Counted from the first letter of the stretch, positions 16,259 through 25,385 are shown. The stretch: 64,000 nucleotides of DNA from CAXBCP01 sp038120765 (GCA_038120765.1 JAYOMI010000006.1:1-64000), one strand, 5' to 3'. Notes: generated by a model from the letters alone, not told the origin. A program made the numbers and translations.

Positions 16259-16375
16259 GTGAGCGCAACACGTGACATATGGANNNNNNNNNNGGCTGTG
16301 GAGGCTGAGAAAGACGACGAAGACGAACCGCAGGACGACGCGGAAACAGAAAGAGAAGACGAGACCGAAAAGTGA
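16259..16375 (+). other. rimM/trmD: Redundant contig ends: second trmD start, gap, second rimM tail
   Basis: Right after the rimM stop, GTG at 16259 reads M-S-A-T-R-D-I-W and runs into ten N (16284-16293). After the gap, 16295-16375 reads in the rimM frame as an acidic tail (AVEAEKDDEDEPQDD... ending ETEK) and stops at TGA 16373-16375, which overlaps the GTG of trmD; that trmD begins M-T-D-E-R-N-I-W-T. Both contigs thus contain the same rimM-end/trmD-start junction in divergent versions. It is a scaffold join of unmerged variants, not extra genes. Confidence 0.8.
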
Positions 16376-17097
16376 CCGACGAACGCAACATATGGACGGC
16401 GAAGGTGCTGACGCTGTTCCCGGAGATGTTTCCGGGGCCGCTCGCCCATTCGCTTGCCGGCAAGGCGCTGGCGGACGGCCTGTGGTCGCTCGATGCGGTC
16501 AATATCCGGGATTTCGCGACCGATCGGCACAGCACCGTGGACGACACGCCGTTCGGCGGCGGACCCGGCATGGTGATGCGCGCGGACGTGATCGACGCGG
16601 CGATTGAAGACGCGGCCCTGGCCGACGCGCCGCTGGTCTATCTGACGCCGCGCGGGACGCCCCTGTCGCAGGACATCGCCGCGAAGCTCGCCGACGGACC
16701 CGGCGTGACGCTGATTTGCGGGCGCTATGAAGGTATCGATCAGCGGGTTCTGGATGCGCGCGATGTGACCGAGATCAGCCTCGGCGATTTCGTGCTCTCG
16801 GGCGGGGAGCCTGCGGCGCTGGCCCTGCTGGATGCCTGTGTGCGGCTGCTGCCCGGGGTTATGGGCGCGGAAGCATCGCTCGAAGAAGAAAGCTTTGCCC
16901 GGGGATTGCTTGAATATCCCCATTACACGCGGCCCGCCGAATGGTGCGGTCGCAAAGTGCCGGACGTTCTTTTGTCCGGCCATCACCGGAATATCGACGC
17001 CTGGCGAACGGAACAGGCGGAGATGATCACACAGGCCCGGCGGCCCGACCTATGGGATCGGTACCAAAAGGATCTGACGAACCAAAAGGAACAATGA
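16372..17097 (+). CDS. trmD: tRNA (guanine-37-N1)-methyltransferase
   Basis: SPOUT-class enzyme making m1G37, which prevents +1 frameshifting. The start is GTG (GTGA overlap with the preceding acidic frame). The knot motifs are present: YLTPRGTPLSQ, LICGRYEGIDQRVLD and EISLGDFVLSGGEPAALALLDA. Asp and Arg residues of the catalytic site are in HHRNIDAWR-like context near the end. The 241-residue length is normal. Operon rpsP-rimM-trmD-rplS, with rplS beginning 1 nt after the trmD stop. Confidence 0.97.
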   Translation: MTDERNIWTAKVLTLFPEMFPGPLAHSLAGKALADGLWSLDAVNIRDFATDRHSTVDDTPFGGGPGMVMRADVIDAAIEDAALADAPLVYLTPRGTPLSQDIAAKLADGPGVTLICGRYEGIDQRVLDARDVTEISLGDFVLSGGEPAALALLDACVRLLPGVMGAEASLEEESFARGLLEYPHYTRPAEWCGRKVPDVLLSGHHRNIDAWRTEQAEMITQARRPDLWDRYQKDLTNQKEQ

Positions 17098-17098
17098 C

Positions 17099-17599
17099 AT
17101 GAACGTGATTGAACAAATCGAAAAGGGCGAGATCGATCGCCTGGTGGCCGAACGCCCGGTGCCGGAATTCGCCCCCGGCGATACGGTCCGTGTCCATTTC
17201 AAGGTGGTCGAGGGTGACCGCGAGCGTATCCAGATCTACGAAGGCGTGGTGATTGCGCGCACAAGCAAAGCCCTGAATTCGTGCTTTACCGTGCGCAAGA
17301 TTTCCTACGGCGAGGGTGTGGAACGTGTGTTCCCGCTGTACAGCCCCCGGATCGAAAAGATCGAGGTCGTCCGTCGTGGCGCCGTTCGCCGCGCGAAGCT
17401 TTATTACCTGCGTTCGCGTCGTGGCAAGTCCGCGCGTATCGCCGAAAAGGTCGATCGTCGCTTTGGCGCTGCCGCAACGGGCGGCAAGAAAGCCGCACCG
17501 GCGACCGCCGCAGAGGCCGTCGAAATGAAAGACGAAGCGATGGCCCAGGCCACTGTGCCGGCCGCTGCGGAAGCGACCGGGGAAAACAAGGACTCCTGA
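17099..17599 (+). CDS. rplS: 50S ribosomal protein L19 with C-terminal extension
   Basis: Large-subunit protein at the 30S/50S interface. The core (residues 1-~120) is typical: FAPGDTVRVHFKVVEGDRERIQIYEGVVI, then SYGEGVERVFPLYSPRIEKIEVVRRG and KLYYLR. The family is usually 115-130 residues; here 166, with an Ala/Thr/Glu-rich tail from ~125. The start at 17099 follows the trmD stop by one base. Last gene of the ribosome-maturation operon; a strong hairpin follows 30 nt later. Confidence 0.97.
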   Translation: MNVIEQIEKGEIDRLVAERPVPEFAPGDTVRVHFKVVEGDRERIQIYEGVVIARTSKALNSCFTVRKISYGEGVERVFPLYSPRIEKIEVVRRGAVRRAKLYYLRSRRGKSARIAEKVDRRFGAAATGGKKAAPATAAEAVEMKDEAMAQATVPAAAEATGENKDS

Positions 17600-17628
17600 T
17601 CCCGCTTCGGCGGACAGGACAGGAATAT

Positions 17629-17652
17629 CTCCGGTCGCATCTGCGGCCGGAG
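17629..17652 (+). terminator. Hairpin between rplS and leuC
   Basis: CTCCGGTCGCA at 17629 pairs with TGCGGCCGGAG ending at 17652 (11 pairs, one U-G wobble, 2-nt loop). No T run follows. It may end the rplS transcript or act as a pause or processing site before leuC. Confidence 0.45.
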
Positions 17653-17711
17653 CAGGATGACACGACCGGCGGCATCGTCACCGGGACGGGATGAGACGCT
17701 AAAAGGGATGT

Positions 17712-19139
17712 ATGATGGCCGAACCGAAAACACTGTTCGATAAGATCTGGGACTCTCACCTGGTAGAGGAAAAGGATGATGGCACCTGCATCATCTATAT
17801 CGATCGCCAGATCATTCATGAGATCACGAGCGCGCAGGCCTTTGACGGTCTTCGGGAATCCAACCGGTCGGTCCGTGTGCCCGATGCCCATCTGCTTGTC
17901 GCGGATCATAACGTGCCGACAAAGGGCCGTGCCGACGGGATCGAGAACGAGGAATCGCGTATCCAGATCGAATTGCTGGAAAAGAATGCGAAGGAATTCG
18001 GACTGCCGTTTATCGATTTTCTCGACGTCCGCCAGGGCATCGTTCATGTTATCGGCCCGGAACAGGGCTTTACCCAGCCCGGCCTGACCCTGGTCTGCGG
18101 CGATTCCCACACGGCGACCCACGGTGCGCTCGGCGCGCTGGCCTTCGGCATCGGCACGTCCGAGGTCGAGCACGTGCTGGCGACCCAGACCCTGCTGCAG
18201 AAACAGGCGAAGAACATGCGCATCACGGTCAATGGCGAACTCCGCCCCGGCGTGACCGCGAAAGACATGATCCTCGCCATTATCGGCAAGATCGGCACGG
18301 CCGGCGGCACCGGCTGCGTGATCGAGTATGCCGGCAAGGCGATCGAGGACCTGTCGGTCGAGGGCCGCATGACGGTCTGCAACATGACCATCGAAGCCGG
18401 CGCCCGTGCCGGCCTGGTCGCCCCTGACCAGAAGGTGTTCGATTATCTCGAAGGCCGGCCTATGGCGCCGAAGGGCGCTGCCTGGGAACAGGCGGTCGCC
18501 TACTGGAAGACCCTCAAATCCGATCCCGGTGCGCAGTACGACATCGAAGTCGAGATGGATGCCGCGGATATCGAACCGCAGGCGTCCTGGGGCACAAGCC
18601 CCGAGATGGTCGCCCCGATCGGCGCCGTCGTGCCGGACCCGGCCGATATCGCGGATCCCGCCAAGCGTCAGACTGTCGAAGGCGCGCTCAAATACATGGA
18701 CCTGAAGCCGGGTCAGAAAATGACCGAGATCTATGTCGACAAGGTGTTCATCGGATCGTGCACCAATTCGCGCATCGAGGATATCCGCGCCGCCGCGGCC
18801 GTCGCCAAGGGGCGCAAAGTCGCCGATACGGTCTATGCGATGGTCGTTCCGGGCTCCGGGCTGATCAAGGAACAGGCCGAAGAAGAAGGTCTCGATAAGA
18901 TCCTGATCGAAGCCGGTTTCGACTGGCGGGAGCCGGGTTGTTCCATGTGCCTCGGCATGAACGGCGACATGCTGGAGCCGGGCGAGCGCTCCGCATCGAC
19001 CTCCAACCGGAATTTCCAGGGCCGTCAGGGTCCCGGCGGGCGGACCCATCTGGTCAGCCCTGCGATGGCCGCGGCGGCCGCGGTCACCGGTCACCTGACC
19101 GACGTGCGCGAGCTCGTCGCTGTCGAAGCCGCCGAATAG
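17712..19139 (+). CDS. leuC: 3-Isopropylmalate dehydratase large subunit
   Basis: Aconitase-family subunit carrying the 4Fe-4S cluster; with LeuD it isomerises 2- to 3-isopropylmalate in leucine synthesis. Start MMAEPKTLFDKIWDSHLVEE. Cluster cysteines are in GSCTNSRIED (near 349) and CSMCLGMN (near 409-412), with VCGDSHTATHGALG for substrate and cluster contacts. The 475-residue length is standard. Two adjacent ATGs (17712, 17715) follow AAAAGGG, and either could serve. leuD begins 13 nt downstream, so leuCD form a unit. Confidence 0.97.
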   Translation: MMAEPKTLFDKIWDSHLVEEKDDGTCIIYIDRQIIHEITSAQAFDGLRESNRSVRVPDAHLLVADHNVPTKGRADGIENEESRIQIELLEKNAKEFGLPFIDFLDVRQGIVHVIGPEQGFTQPGLTLVCGDSHTATHGALGALAFGIGTSEVEHVLATQTLLQKQAKNMRITVNGELRPGVTAKDMILAIIGKIGTAGGTGCVIEYAGKAIEDLSVEGRMTVCNMTIEAGARAGLVAPDQKVFDYLEGRPMAPKGAAWEQAVAYWKTLKSDPGAQYDIEVEMDAADIEPQASWGTSPEMVAPIGAVVPDPADIADPAKRQTVEGALKYMDLKPGQKMTEIYVDKVFIGSCTNSRIEDIRAAAAVAKGRKVADTVYAMVVPGSGLIKEQAEEEGLDKILIEAGFDWREPGCSMCLGMNGDMLEPGERSASTSNRNFQGRQGPGGRTHLVSPAMAAAAAVTGHLTDVRELVAVEAAE

Positions 19140-19152
19140 GGAGAACAGGATA

Positions 19153-19773
19153 ATGAAAAAGTTTGAAACCTTCAGCGGCGTCGCGGTTCCGTTTCCCGGC
19201 CATAATATAGATACCGACCGGATCATCCCGGCACGCTTTCTGAAAACCATCAAGCGCACGGGTCTTGGCGTAAATCTTTTCAACGACATCCGCTATAACG
19301 AGGATGGCTCCGAGAAAGAGGATTTCATCCTCAACCAGCCGGCCTATCGCAATTCCGAAATCCTCGTGGCGGGGGATAATTTCGGCTGCGGCTCGTCGCG
19401 GGAACATGCACCCTGGGCGCTGACCGATTTCGGTATCAAATGCGTGATCTCCACCTCGTTTGCTGACATTTTCTTCAATAACTCCTTCAAGAACGGTCTG
19501 CTGCTGATCCGGGTGTCGCCGGAACAGCGCGATGCGCTTCTTGAAGATGCGGCCCGCGGCGAGAATGCGCGTATTACGGTCGATCTGGAGAACCAGAAGA
19601 TCGTGCGTCCCGACGGCGAGGAAATTCCCTTCGACGTCGATCCGTTCCGCAAGCACTGCCTGCTCGAAGGCCTCGACGATATCGGTATCACGCTGCAGTC
19701 CGGCGAGAAGATTTCCGATTTCGAGGCAAAGCAGAAAGCCGCGATGCCGTGGATGCAGGGCGCGAGGGTTTAG
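19153..19773 (+). CDS. leuD: 3-Isopropylmalate dehydratase small subunit
   Basis: Swivel-domain partner of LeuC. Seen: NIDTDRIIPARFLKTIKRTGLG at the N-terminus, the GDNFGCGSSREHAPWAL signature with substrate-binding Ser/Arg near 76-90, and KNGLLLIRV. The 206-residue length is normal for the bacterial type. Separated from leuC by 13 nt and from leuB by 109 nt, a gap occupied by an inverted repeat. Confidence 0.97.
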   Translation: MKKFETFSGVAVPFPGHNIDTDRIIPARFLKTIKRTGLGVNLFNDIRYNEDGSEKEDFILNQPAYRNSEILVAGDNFGCGSSREHAPWALTDFGIKCVISTSFADIFFNNSFKNGLLLIRVSPEQRDALLEDAARGENARITVDLENQKIVRPDGEEIPFDVDPFRKHCLLEGLDDIGITLQSGEKISDFEAKQKAAMPWMQGARV

Positions 19774-19803
19774 CTCCTCGCCGCCTTTTCCTCCGCTGTC
19801 ATT

Positions 19804-19851
19804 CCGGCGAAAGCCGGATTCTCTCCATAGCAAGGTCCCGGCTTTCGCCGG
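19804..19851. repeat. Palindromic intergenic element between leuD and leuB
   Basis: CCGGCGAAAGCCGG at 19804-19817 and its exact reverse complement CCGGCTTTCGCCGG at 19838-19851 frame a 20-nt centre; each arm is itself nearly palindromic. This 'cattccggcgaaagccgg' word resembles dispersed intergenic palindromic repeats of GC-rich proteobacteria. Lying inside the leu operon, it could stabilise or attenuate mRNA. Confidence 0.75.
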
Positions 19852-19882
19852 GGCGACGTTTTCGAATTGAAGGAGCTGCCCG

Positions 19883-20995
19883 ATGGCCGCCAATAAAAAA
19901 GTTCTCATGCTGCCGGGTGACGGTATCGGTGTCGAAGTCATGGCGGAGGTCCGCCGGCTGATCGACTGGATGGACAAGCGCCGGTCGGTCACCTTCGACG
20001 TCACCGAAGATCTGGTCGGCGGCGCGGCCTATGACGCGCATGGCGAGGCGATTTCCGACAAGACAATGGACATCGCGATAAATTCCGACGCCGTGCTGTT
20101 CGGCGCTGTCGGCGGACCGCAATGGGACAATGTCGGGTATGACGTGCGCCCAGAGGCCGGCTTGCTGCGGTTGCGCAAGGATATGGACCTGTTCGCCAAC
20201 CTGCGCCCCGCAATCTGTTTCGATGCGCTGGCCGACGCATCCAGCCTGAAGCGCGAACTGGTCGCCGGGCTCGATATCCTGATCGTCCGCGAACTGACCG
20301 GCGGCGTCTATTTCGGCGAACCGCGCGGGATCGAGACCCTGCCGGACGGCCAGCGTCGCGGTGTGAACACGCAGGTCTACACGACCGAGGAAATCCGCCG
20401 GGTATGCCGTGTCGCCTTCGATCTGGCCGAAATGCGCGGCAACAGGGTTTGTTCTGTTGAAAAGAACAATGTCATGGAATCAGGTGTGCTGTGGCGCGAG
20501 GAAGCGACCTGGGTCGGCGAAAACGAATATCCGAATGCCGATCTCAGCCATATGCTGGCCGACAACTGTGCGATGCAGCTTGTCCGCACGCCCAAGCAGT
20601 TCGATGTGATCGTGACCGACAACCTGTTCGGCGACATGCTGTCGGATGTCGCCTCGATGCTGACCGGCTCGCTCGGCATGCTGCCGTCGGCGTCCCTCGG
20701 CCCGGCGGATGAATCCGGCCGTCGCCGTGCAATGTACGAACCGGTCCACGGCTCCGCCCCCGATATCGCGGGCCAGGGCAAGGCCAATCCGCTGGCGATG
20801 ATCCAGTCCTATGCGATGATGCTGCGCTATTCCTTCGACATGGGCGAAGACGCCGACCTGGTCGAGCAGGCGGTGCGCAACGTGCTCGATTCGGGCAAGC
20901 GCACCGGCGACATCATGCAGGACGGCATGGAACTGCTCTCCTGCGAGCAGATGGGCCAAGCGGTAACGGCGGAGCTCGACAAGCTGGCGGCTTAA
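19883..20995 (+). CDS. leuB: 3-Isopropylmalate dehydrogenase
   Basis: NAD-dependent oxidative decarboxylase producing 2-ketoisocaproate. Begins MAANKKVLMLPGDGIGVEVM. The substrate-binding ELTGGVYFGEPRG, the SVEKNNVM segment and the metal-binding DNLFGDMLSDVASML are all present, as is the NAD-site VHGSAPDIAGQGKANP. The 370-residue length is normal. AAGGAG lies 8 nt upstream of the ATG. Completes the leu cluster; in many relatives asd follows directly, but here a ~5.5-kb accessory cassette intervenes. Confidence 0.97.
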   Translation: MAANKKVLMLPGDGIGVEVMAEVRRLIDWMDKRRSVTFDVTEDLVGGAAYDAHGEAISDKTMDIAINSDAVLFGAVGGPQWDNVGYDVRPEAGLLRLRKDMDLFANLRPAICFDALADASSLKRELVAGLDILIVRELTGGVYFGEPRGIETLPDGQRRGVNTQVYTTEEIRRVCRVAFDLAEMRGNRVCSVEKNNVMESGVLWREEATWVGENEYPNADLSHMLADNCAMQLVRTPKQFDVIVTDNLFGDMLSDVASMLTGSLGMLPSASLGPADESGRRRAMYEPVHGSAPDIAGQGKANPLAMIQSYAMMLRYSFDMGEDADLVEQAVRNVLDSGKRTGDIMQDGMELLSCEQMGQAVTAELDKLAA

Positions 20996-21304
20996 GGACG
21001 CCCCCCCCTGACGTCAGCGCGAAACGGAACCCGGCGCGGAAGGCGCTGCGGACCGACGCGGGCGGATGGCTGCTCCGATGGGGCGAGGACGTTTGAAGAC
21101 CGTTCTGCTCCTCTTTAGATATCTAACAGATATTAATAATAAATATTTCAATATTTTTGGATGCCCTCACCGCGTGCTAGGGACAACGGAAGACCATCCC
21201 CGGTCGTAACGCCGGAGCCGGTCTGCCCGCCGCGCGAAAGTGTCTGCAGGGCGTGGATCGAAAAAGGCGGGGGCCAATCGGAAAATTTAAACAGGAGACG
21301 AACC
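20996..21304 (+). other. 309-nt upstream region of the TAXI-TRAP genes
   Basis: No gene seen. It holds a TGACGTCA palindrome (21009-21016), an AT-rich island (21110-21160) unlike the surrounding GC-rich DNA, and the operator-like AAATATT-TC-AATATTT described separately. A ribosome-binding AGGAG precedes the ATG at 21305. Confidence 0.6.
21141..21156. promoter_or_regulatory. Operator-like palindrome, copy A (upstream of TAXI-TRAP)
   Basis: AAATATT-TC-AATATTT is an inverted repeat. The surrounding 14-mer ATTTCAATATTTTT (21145-21158) is found again upstream of the TauD gene at 25390-25403, followed in both places by a CTCA-(C/T)-CGCGT word. Likely a binding site for the LysR regulator encoded between the two transcription units. 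Confidence 0.55.
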
Positions 21305-22339
21305 ATGTTGCAGGAAGATACAGGGAAAATCTGCGCAAGGCACAAGATCAGAAAAGGATTGGTGGCGGCCACATTGGCTTTGCTGCTGTCGCTGGCTGGT
21401 GTCACCGGAGCCCATGCGGCGAATGATATTATTATCGGCGCGCATGAAGCGGGTTCGACGTATTAGGTGGTCGGCGCCGCCGTCGCGGACGTCGTCTCCA
21501 AGAACTCGGATTATACCGGAAAGCTTCTGACCGTGGCCGGTGCCGCTGTCTGGATGCCGATGATGGAAAGCCGGGAGGTCGATCTCGGCGTAGCCTCTCA
21601 TTATGAGGCCTGGCTCGCCCATAAAGGCAAGAAGCCCTTCGCCAAGGCGTTTGACGTGCGCACCGTCGTTGTCGGCGGCGGCATCAATGTGGGCCTTTAT
21701 GTCCGCAAGGACTCCGATATCAAGACGCTCGCGGATATCCGCGGCAAACGCATCGGTGCGGGCTATCCGGCGGCGCCCGCGATCGGTATCTACGCACAGG
21801 GCGAAATCGCGAATGGCGGCTTTACCCTTGACGACCTCAAGCCGGTTCCACGGACGTCGCTTTATGCCGGTCAGCGCGAGGACGTGACCGAAAAGCGGCT
21901 CGACGTCTTTTATGCGTCGGTCGGATCCGGTGTGACCAGCGAGCTGAATTCGACGATCGGTATCCGGTTTCTGAGCCTCGATCCCAGCCCCGCTGCGCTG
22001 AAGCGCATGCAGAAGGTCTACCCGGCTGTCATCCGGCCGGTGAAAGCCGGCCCGCCCGGCATCGAGACCGATATGCATCTCACCTACCTGCCCACGTATC
22101 TGATCGCCCACTCGAAAGTGTCCGACGCGGCAATCTACGCGGCGACCAAGGCACTCTGGGAGCAAAACGACCAGCTTCGCGCCGCCAATCCACGGCTGCG
22201 GGGCTGGCTTACGGCCGGCTTCGCCACGTCTGATTCCGTGTTGCCTTACCATGATGGCGCGGTGCGCTACTTCAAGGAAAAAGGTGTCTGGACGCCGGAA
22301 ATGGAGAGCCATCAGGCCGCGCTTCTAAGCGGAAAATAG
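21305..22339 (+). pseudogene. TAXI-family TRAP substrate-binding protein, interrupted by an amber codon
   Basis: Periplasmic solute-binding protein for a TRAP transporter of the TAXI class. The start at 21305 has AGGAG upstream and gives a signal peptide with the hydrophobic stretch LVAATLALLLSLAGVTGAHA, then NDIIIGAHEAGSTY. Codon 54 is TAG (21464-21466); reading through, the frame continues VVGAAVADVV for another 290 codons with full TAXI character (VASHYEAWLA, IRGKRIGAGYP, FYASVGSG). Family members have T-Y-Y/P-x-x-G-A-A here, so TAG most likely replaced a Tyr codon by one base. It is therefore a recent nonsense mutation, a sequence error or a read-through codon. With an intact codon it would be 344 residues. 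Confidence 0.8.
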
Positions 22340-22450
22340 CCTGGCAAACGACGATGGCGGCAGCCCGGACCGGATGGCGTCCGGGCTGCCGCTCGCCGTT
22401 TGTGCTCTGCTCGTTATCTCAATTCATTTTCCGCTGCAAAGTTGCCCCCA

Positions 22451-24400
22451 ATGACTGTGTCTAGTTCTCAGAATGCGATACCGGATCCGGAAGAAATTGC
22501 CGGTAAGCGCGTCGAGGCGCCGCTTCCCCGAATGCTGGTGCGGGCGTGTTCCGTCGGCATTTCGCTCGTTGCGCTCTATTATATCCTCGATCTTACCTAT
22601 TTTTTCGACATCACCTTTTTCCAGGAACAGTATTTTGGATTGCTGTACGGCCTGGTTTTTGCCGCAGGTTTCATTTCGCTGCCGCCGCTGAAGCGTCACA
22701 AAGACGCGCCCGTCGGAATCTACGATTACGTCCTGGCAACTGTTGGTCTCCTGGCCGGCGCCTACCTGTTTTTTGCGTGGCCGACGCTCGTCGTTCAGGC
22801 CGGGATCCTCACGACGGAGCGCATCGCGGTCTCGACGGTCGGCCTGGTGCTGATCCTTGAACTCACGCGTCGCGCCTTCGGCTGGCCGATGGTCATTCTG
22901 GCGCTGATTTTCATCGCTTATGCCCTGTTCAACTACATGATCCCGGGCTCGTTCGGCGGCCGGGGTACGCCGTGGCAGCGGCTCACGACCTTCGTCTACA
23001 CAGATACAAACAGTATTCTGGGCATTATTTCGAACGTTGTGTTCGGGATGGTCTTTGCGTTCATGCTGTTCGGCCGGGCCCTGTTCCTGGCGGGCGGCGG
23101 TGGTTTTTTCACGGATTTTTCAATGGCCTTGATGGGCGACCGGCGGGGCGGGTCGGCCAAGGTTGCAGTGATTGCGAGCAGCCTGTTCGGCACCTTGTCC
23201 GGCAGCGCCAGCAGCAACGTGGTTGTTACCGGGTCTATTACTATCCCGATGATGGTCCGGTCGGGCTACCGCCCGGCGTCTGCTGCTGCCGTCGAGGCTG
23301 TGGCGTCGGCGGGCGGTGGGCTGATGCCGCCGATCATGGGTGCCACGGCGTTCATCATGGCCGAGTTCCTGGCCGTTCCGTATCGCGATGTCGTCATTGC
23401 GGCGCTGCTGCCGGCGGTGCTGTATTTTCTCACCGTGTTCGTCCAGGTCGATATCGAAGCCGGAAGGCTCGGTCTCAGGGGACTCAACCGATCCGAACTG
23501 CCGCGGCTGATGACGGTGATCAAAAACGGCTGGCCGTTCATCATACCGCTCGGCGTTCTGATCTACTGCCTGTTCTTCATTTTCCTCAGCCCTTCGAAAT
23601 CCGCGCTGATTGCCTTCGCGGTCGTCGTCGGCGTGGGGCTTCTGCGGCCGAAAACATTCGGTCTGCGTCAGATATACGATTCGATTGAAAATACCGGACA
23701 GCTGATAATCGGTATGGGAATTCTTGCCGCGATCGCAGGCGTTATCGTCGGCATCATCAATCTGACCGGGCTTGGTCTGCTGTTTTCCCAGGAACTCCTG
23801 TCGCTTGCGGGCGGTGCACTGTTTCTGCTTCTGCTGCTCACCGGGGCCGCCAGTATCATTCTCGGGATGAGTATGCCGGTTACGGCGTCTTACGTCATTC
23901 TTGCCGTCCTGGCGGCGCCCGCAATCGAGCAGGCGGGCGTGCCACCGATCGCAGCGCATCTGTTTATCTTTTATTTCGCGAACCTGTCCTTCATCACGCC
24001 GCCTGTCTGTGTCGCGATCTTTGTCGCCGCGACCATTGCCGGTTCCAAACCGATGGAAACCGCCGTTGAGGCAATGAAGCTCGCCGTCGTCGCCTTCATC
24101 GTGCCCTTCGTGTTCGTCTACGATCAGGCGATCCTGATGGAAGGAGGCGGGTTCGAGATCGCCTTCGAAATGCTGACCTGTATCGTCGGCTTTGTCGTTC
24201 TTTCCGTCGCCCTGCAGGGGTATTTCACCGCACCGGTCGGCTTCGTCCTGCGGTTGTGCCTCGCGGTCGCCGGTATTGCCGCAATCATTCCCGTTATGGG
24301 CATCAAACTGCCCGGCGCTGTGGCGTCGATCGCGCTTCTCGCGCTGCTGTACACACTCGGCCGGCGGGCGGTCGCTGTTTCCGCCCCGGAAAGGGACTGA
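22451..24400 (+). CDS. TRAP transporter fused permease (DctQ-DctM, TAXI type)
   Basis: Inner-membrane permease combining the small 4-TM and large 12-TM TRAP subunits in one polypeptide, as is normal for TAXI systems. About 16 hydrophobic segments are visible. Diagnostic stretches: GSASSNVVVTGSITIPMM and GGGLMPPIMGATAFIMAEFL in the DctM part, and MSMPVTASYVILAVLAAPA. It uses a cation gradient to import an organic acid captured by the TAXI protein encoded just upstream. The start is uncertain: GTG at 22400 is possible, but ATG 22451 fits the family better and gives 649 residues. Substrate unknown; the neighbouring LysR and TauD-type genes may share it. Confidence 0.92.
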   Translation: MTVSSSQNAIPDPEEIAGKRVEAPLPRMLVRACSVGISLVALYYILDLTYFFDITFFQEQYFGLLYGLVFAAGFISLPPLKRHKDAPVGIYDYVLATVGLLAGAYLFFAWPTLVVQAGILTTERIAVSTVGLVLILELTRRAFGWPMVILALIFIAYALFNYMIPGSFGGRGTPWQRLTTFVYTDTNSILGIISNVVFGMVFAFMLFGRALFLAGGGGFFTDFSMALMGDRRGGSAKVAVIASSLFGTLSGSASSNVVVTGSITIPMMVRSGYRPASAAAVEAVASAGGGLMPPIMGATAFIMAEFLAVPYRDVVIAALLPAVLYFLTVFVQVDIEAGRLGLRGLNRSELPRLMTVIKNGWPFIIPLGVLIYCLFFIFLSPSKSALIAFAVVVGVGLLRPKTFGLRQIYDSIENTGQLIIGMGILAAIAGVIVGIINLTGLGLLFSQELLSLAGGALFLLLLLTGAASIILGMSMPVTASYVILAVLAAPAIEQAGVPPIAAHLFIFYFANLSFITPPVCVAIFVAATIAGSKPMETAVEAMKLAVVAFIVPFVFVYDQAILMEGGGFEIAFEMLTCIVGFVVLSVALQGYFTAPVGFVLRLCLAVAGIAAIIPVMGIKLPGAVASIALLALLYTLGRRAVAVSAPERD

Positions 24401-24463
24401 TTGCCGGGACGAACCCCGTTCCATTGAAATGCTCGGCGCCCAGGGGTCGGATGGGTCTGTCGG

Positions 24464-25360
24464 CTACTCCAGCGCGGCGTCGCGAAGAAAATCCCCGAAC
24501 ACTTTTGTCGCAAGCCGCGCCTTGTCATGGCGGGAAACCAGATGCAGGCCCCATGTCAGATCCGTGGGCAGGTCCGTCACGGCCCGGAACACAATGTTCT
24601 GATAAGGCAGCGCCTGCGCGCTTTCGGGGATCAGCGCATAACCGAGGCCGGCTGAAACCAGGGACAGGATCGTCGGGGTGAACTGGGCTTCCTGTTCAAT
24701 ACGAGGTGTCTGGCCGACCGTTGAGAAGGCTTTCAGGATTCCATCATGCAGACCCGGGCTGACGGCGCGGGGATAGAAGATCATGGGCGTGGTCGCCAGA
24801 GCGTGCAGGGACACAGTTTCCGCCGAGGCCAGGGGATGCGCGGCGGGCAGGGCGGCCACGATAGGATCCTGGCGCAAAAGTTCGAATGTCAGGCTGGATG
24901 GCCGCTCTGGAGGATCGTTCACAAGGGCGAGATCGAGCCTCTGATCAAGCACCCGCTCCACCAGATCGGGGGTGGATGCTTCCGCGAGTTTGATGCGGAT
25001 ATCCGGGTGCACGCCATAGAACCGTTTGATCGCCGTCGGCAGAATTCGAAGGATTCCTGTGGTGACGAACCCTACCGATATGGGGAGCGCGGGCGGCCCG
25101 CCATTGTCGCGAATTGTCGATATGGTCAGGTCGAATTTGGATACCGTCTCGCGCGCGCCGTCCAGCAATTGTGCGCCCGCCTGCGTCAGCCGGGTTCCGC
25201 CGCGGCGGGCCCGGTCGAAACGAGTTCCGCCGCGGTCCGCCTCGCAGCGCTGGATCGACTGGCTCAGGGGCGCCTGCTCCATGTTAAGCCGGCGCGCCGC
25301 CCGGCCAAAATGAAGCTCGTCTGCCACGGCGAGAAAATGGCGCAAATGCCGTATATCCAT
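24464..25360 (-). CDS. LysR-family transcriptional regulator
   Basis: 298-residue DNA-binding regulator. The N-terminal winged HTH reads MDIRHLRHFLAVADELHFGRAA, then LNMEQAPLSQSIQRCE, the usual recognition-helix region, and GTRLTQAGAQLLDGA. The effector domain (residues ~90-298) has the normal two-lobe layout. Transcribed away from the TauD-type gene and toward the TRAP permease, so it shares a 130-nt intergenic region with TauD. A palindrome there is repeated before the TAXI gene, which suggests it controls both units and itself. The linker after the HTH has one residue more than usual. Confidence 0.92.
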   Translation of the reverse strand: MDIRHLRHFLAVADELHFGRAARRLNMEQAPLSQSIQRCEADRGGTRFDRARRGGTRLTQAGAQLLDGARETVSKFDLTISTIRDNGGPPALPISVGFVTTGILRILPTAIKRFYGVHPDIRIKLAEASTPDLVERVLDQRLDLALVNDPPERPSSLTFELLRQDPIVAALPAAHPLASAETVSLHALATTPMIFYPRAVSPGLHDGILKAFSTVGQTPRIEQEAQFTPTILSLVSAGLGYALIPESAQALPYQNIVFRAVTDLPTDLTWGLHLVSRHDKARLATKVFGDFLRDAALE

Positions 25361-25385
25361 TTTATATCAGTACAATATAAAAAAT

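Noticed and set aside
16272..16607. Reading frame across the N run at 16284
   Set aside because: It crosses an assembly join and is out of frame with both rimM and trmD.
17286..19289. 667-codon open frame opposite rplS-leuC
   Set aside because: Shadow of leuC; no recognisable protein features.
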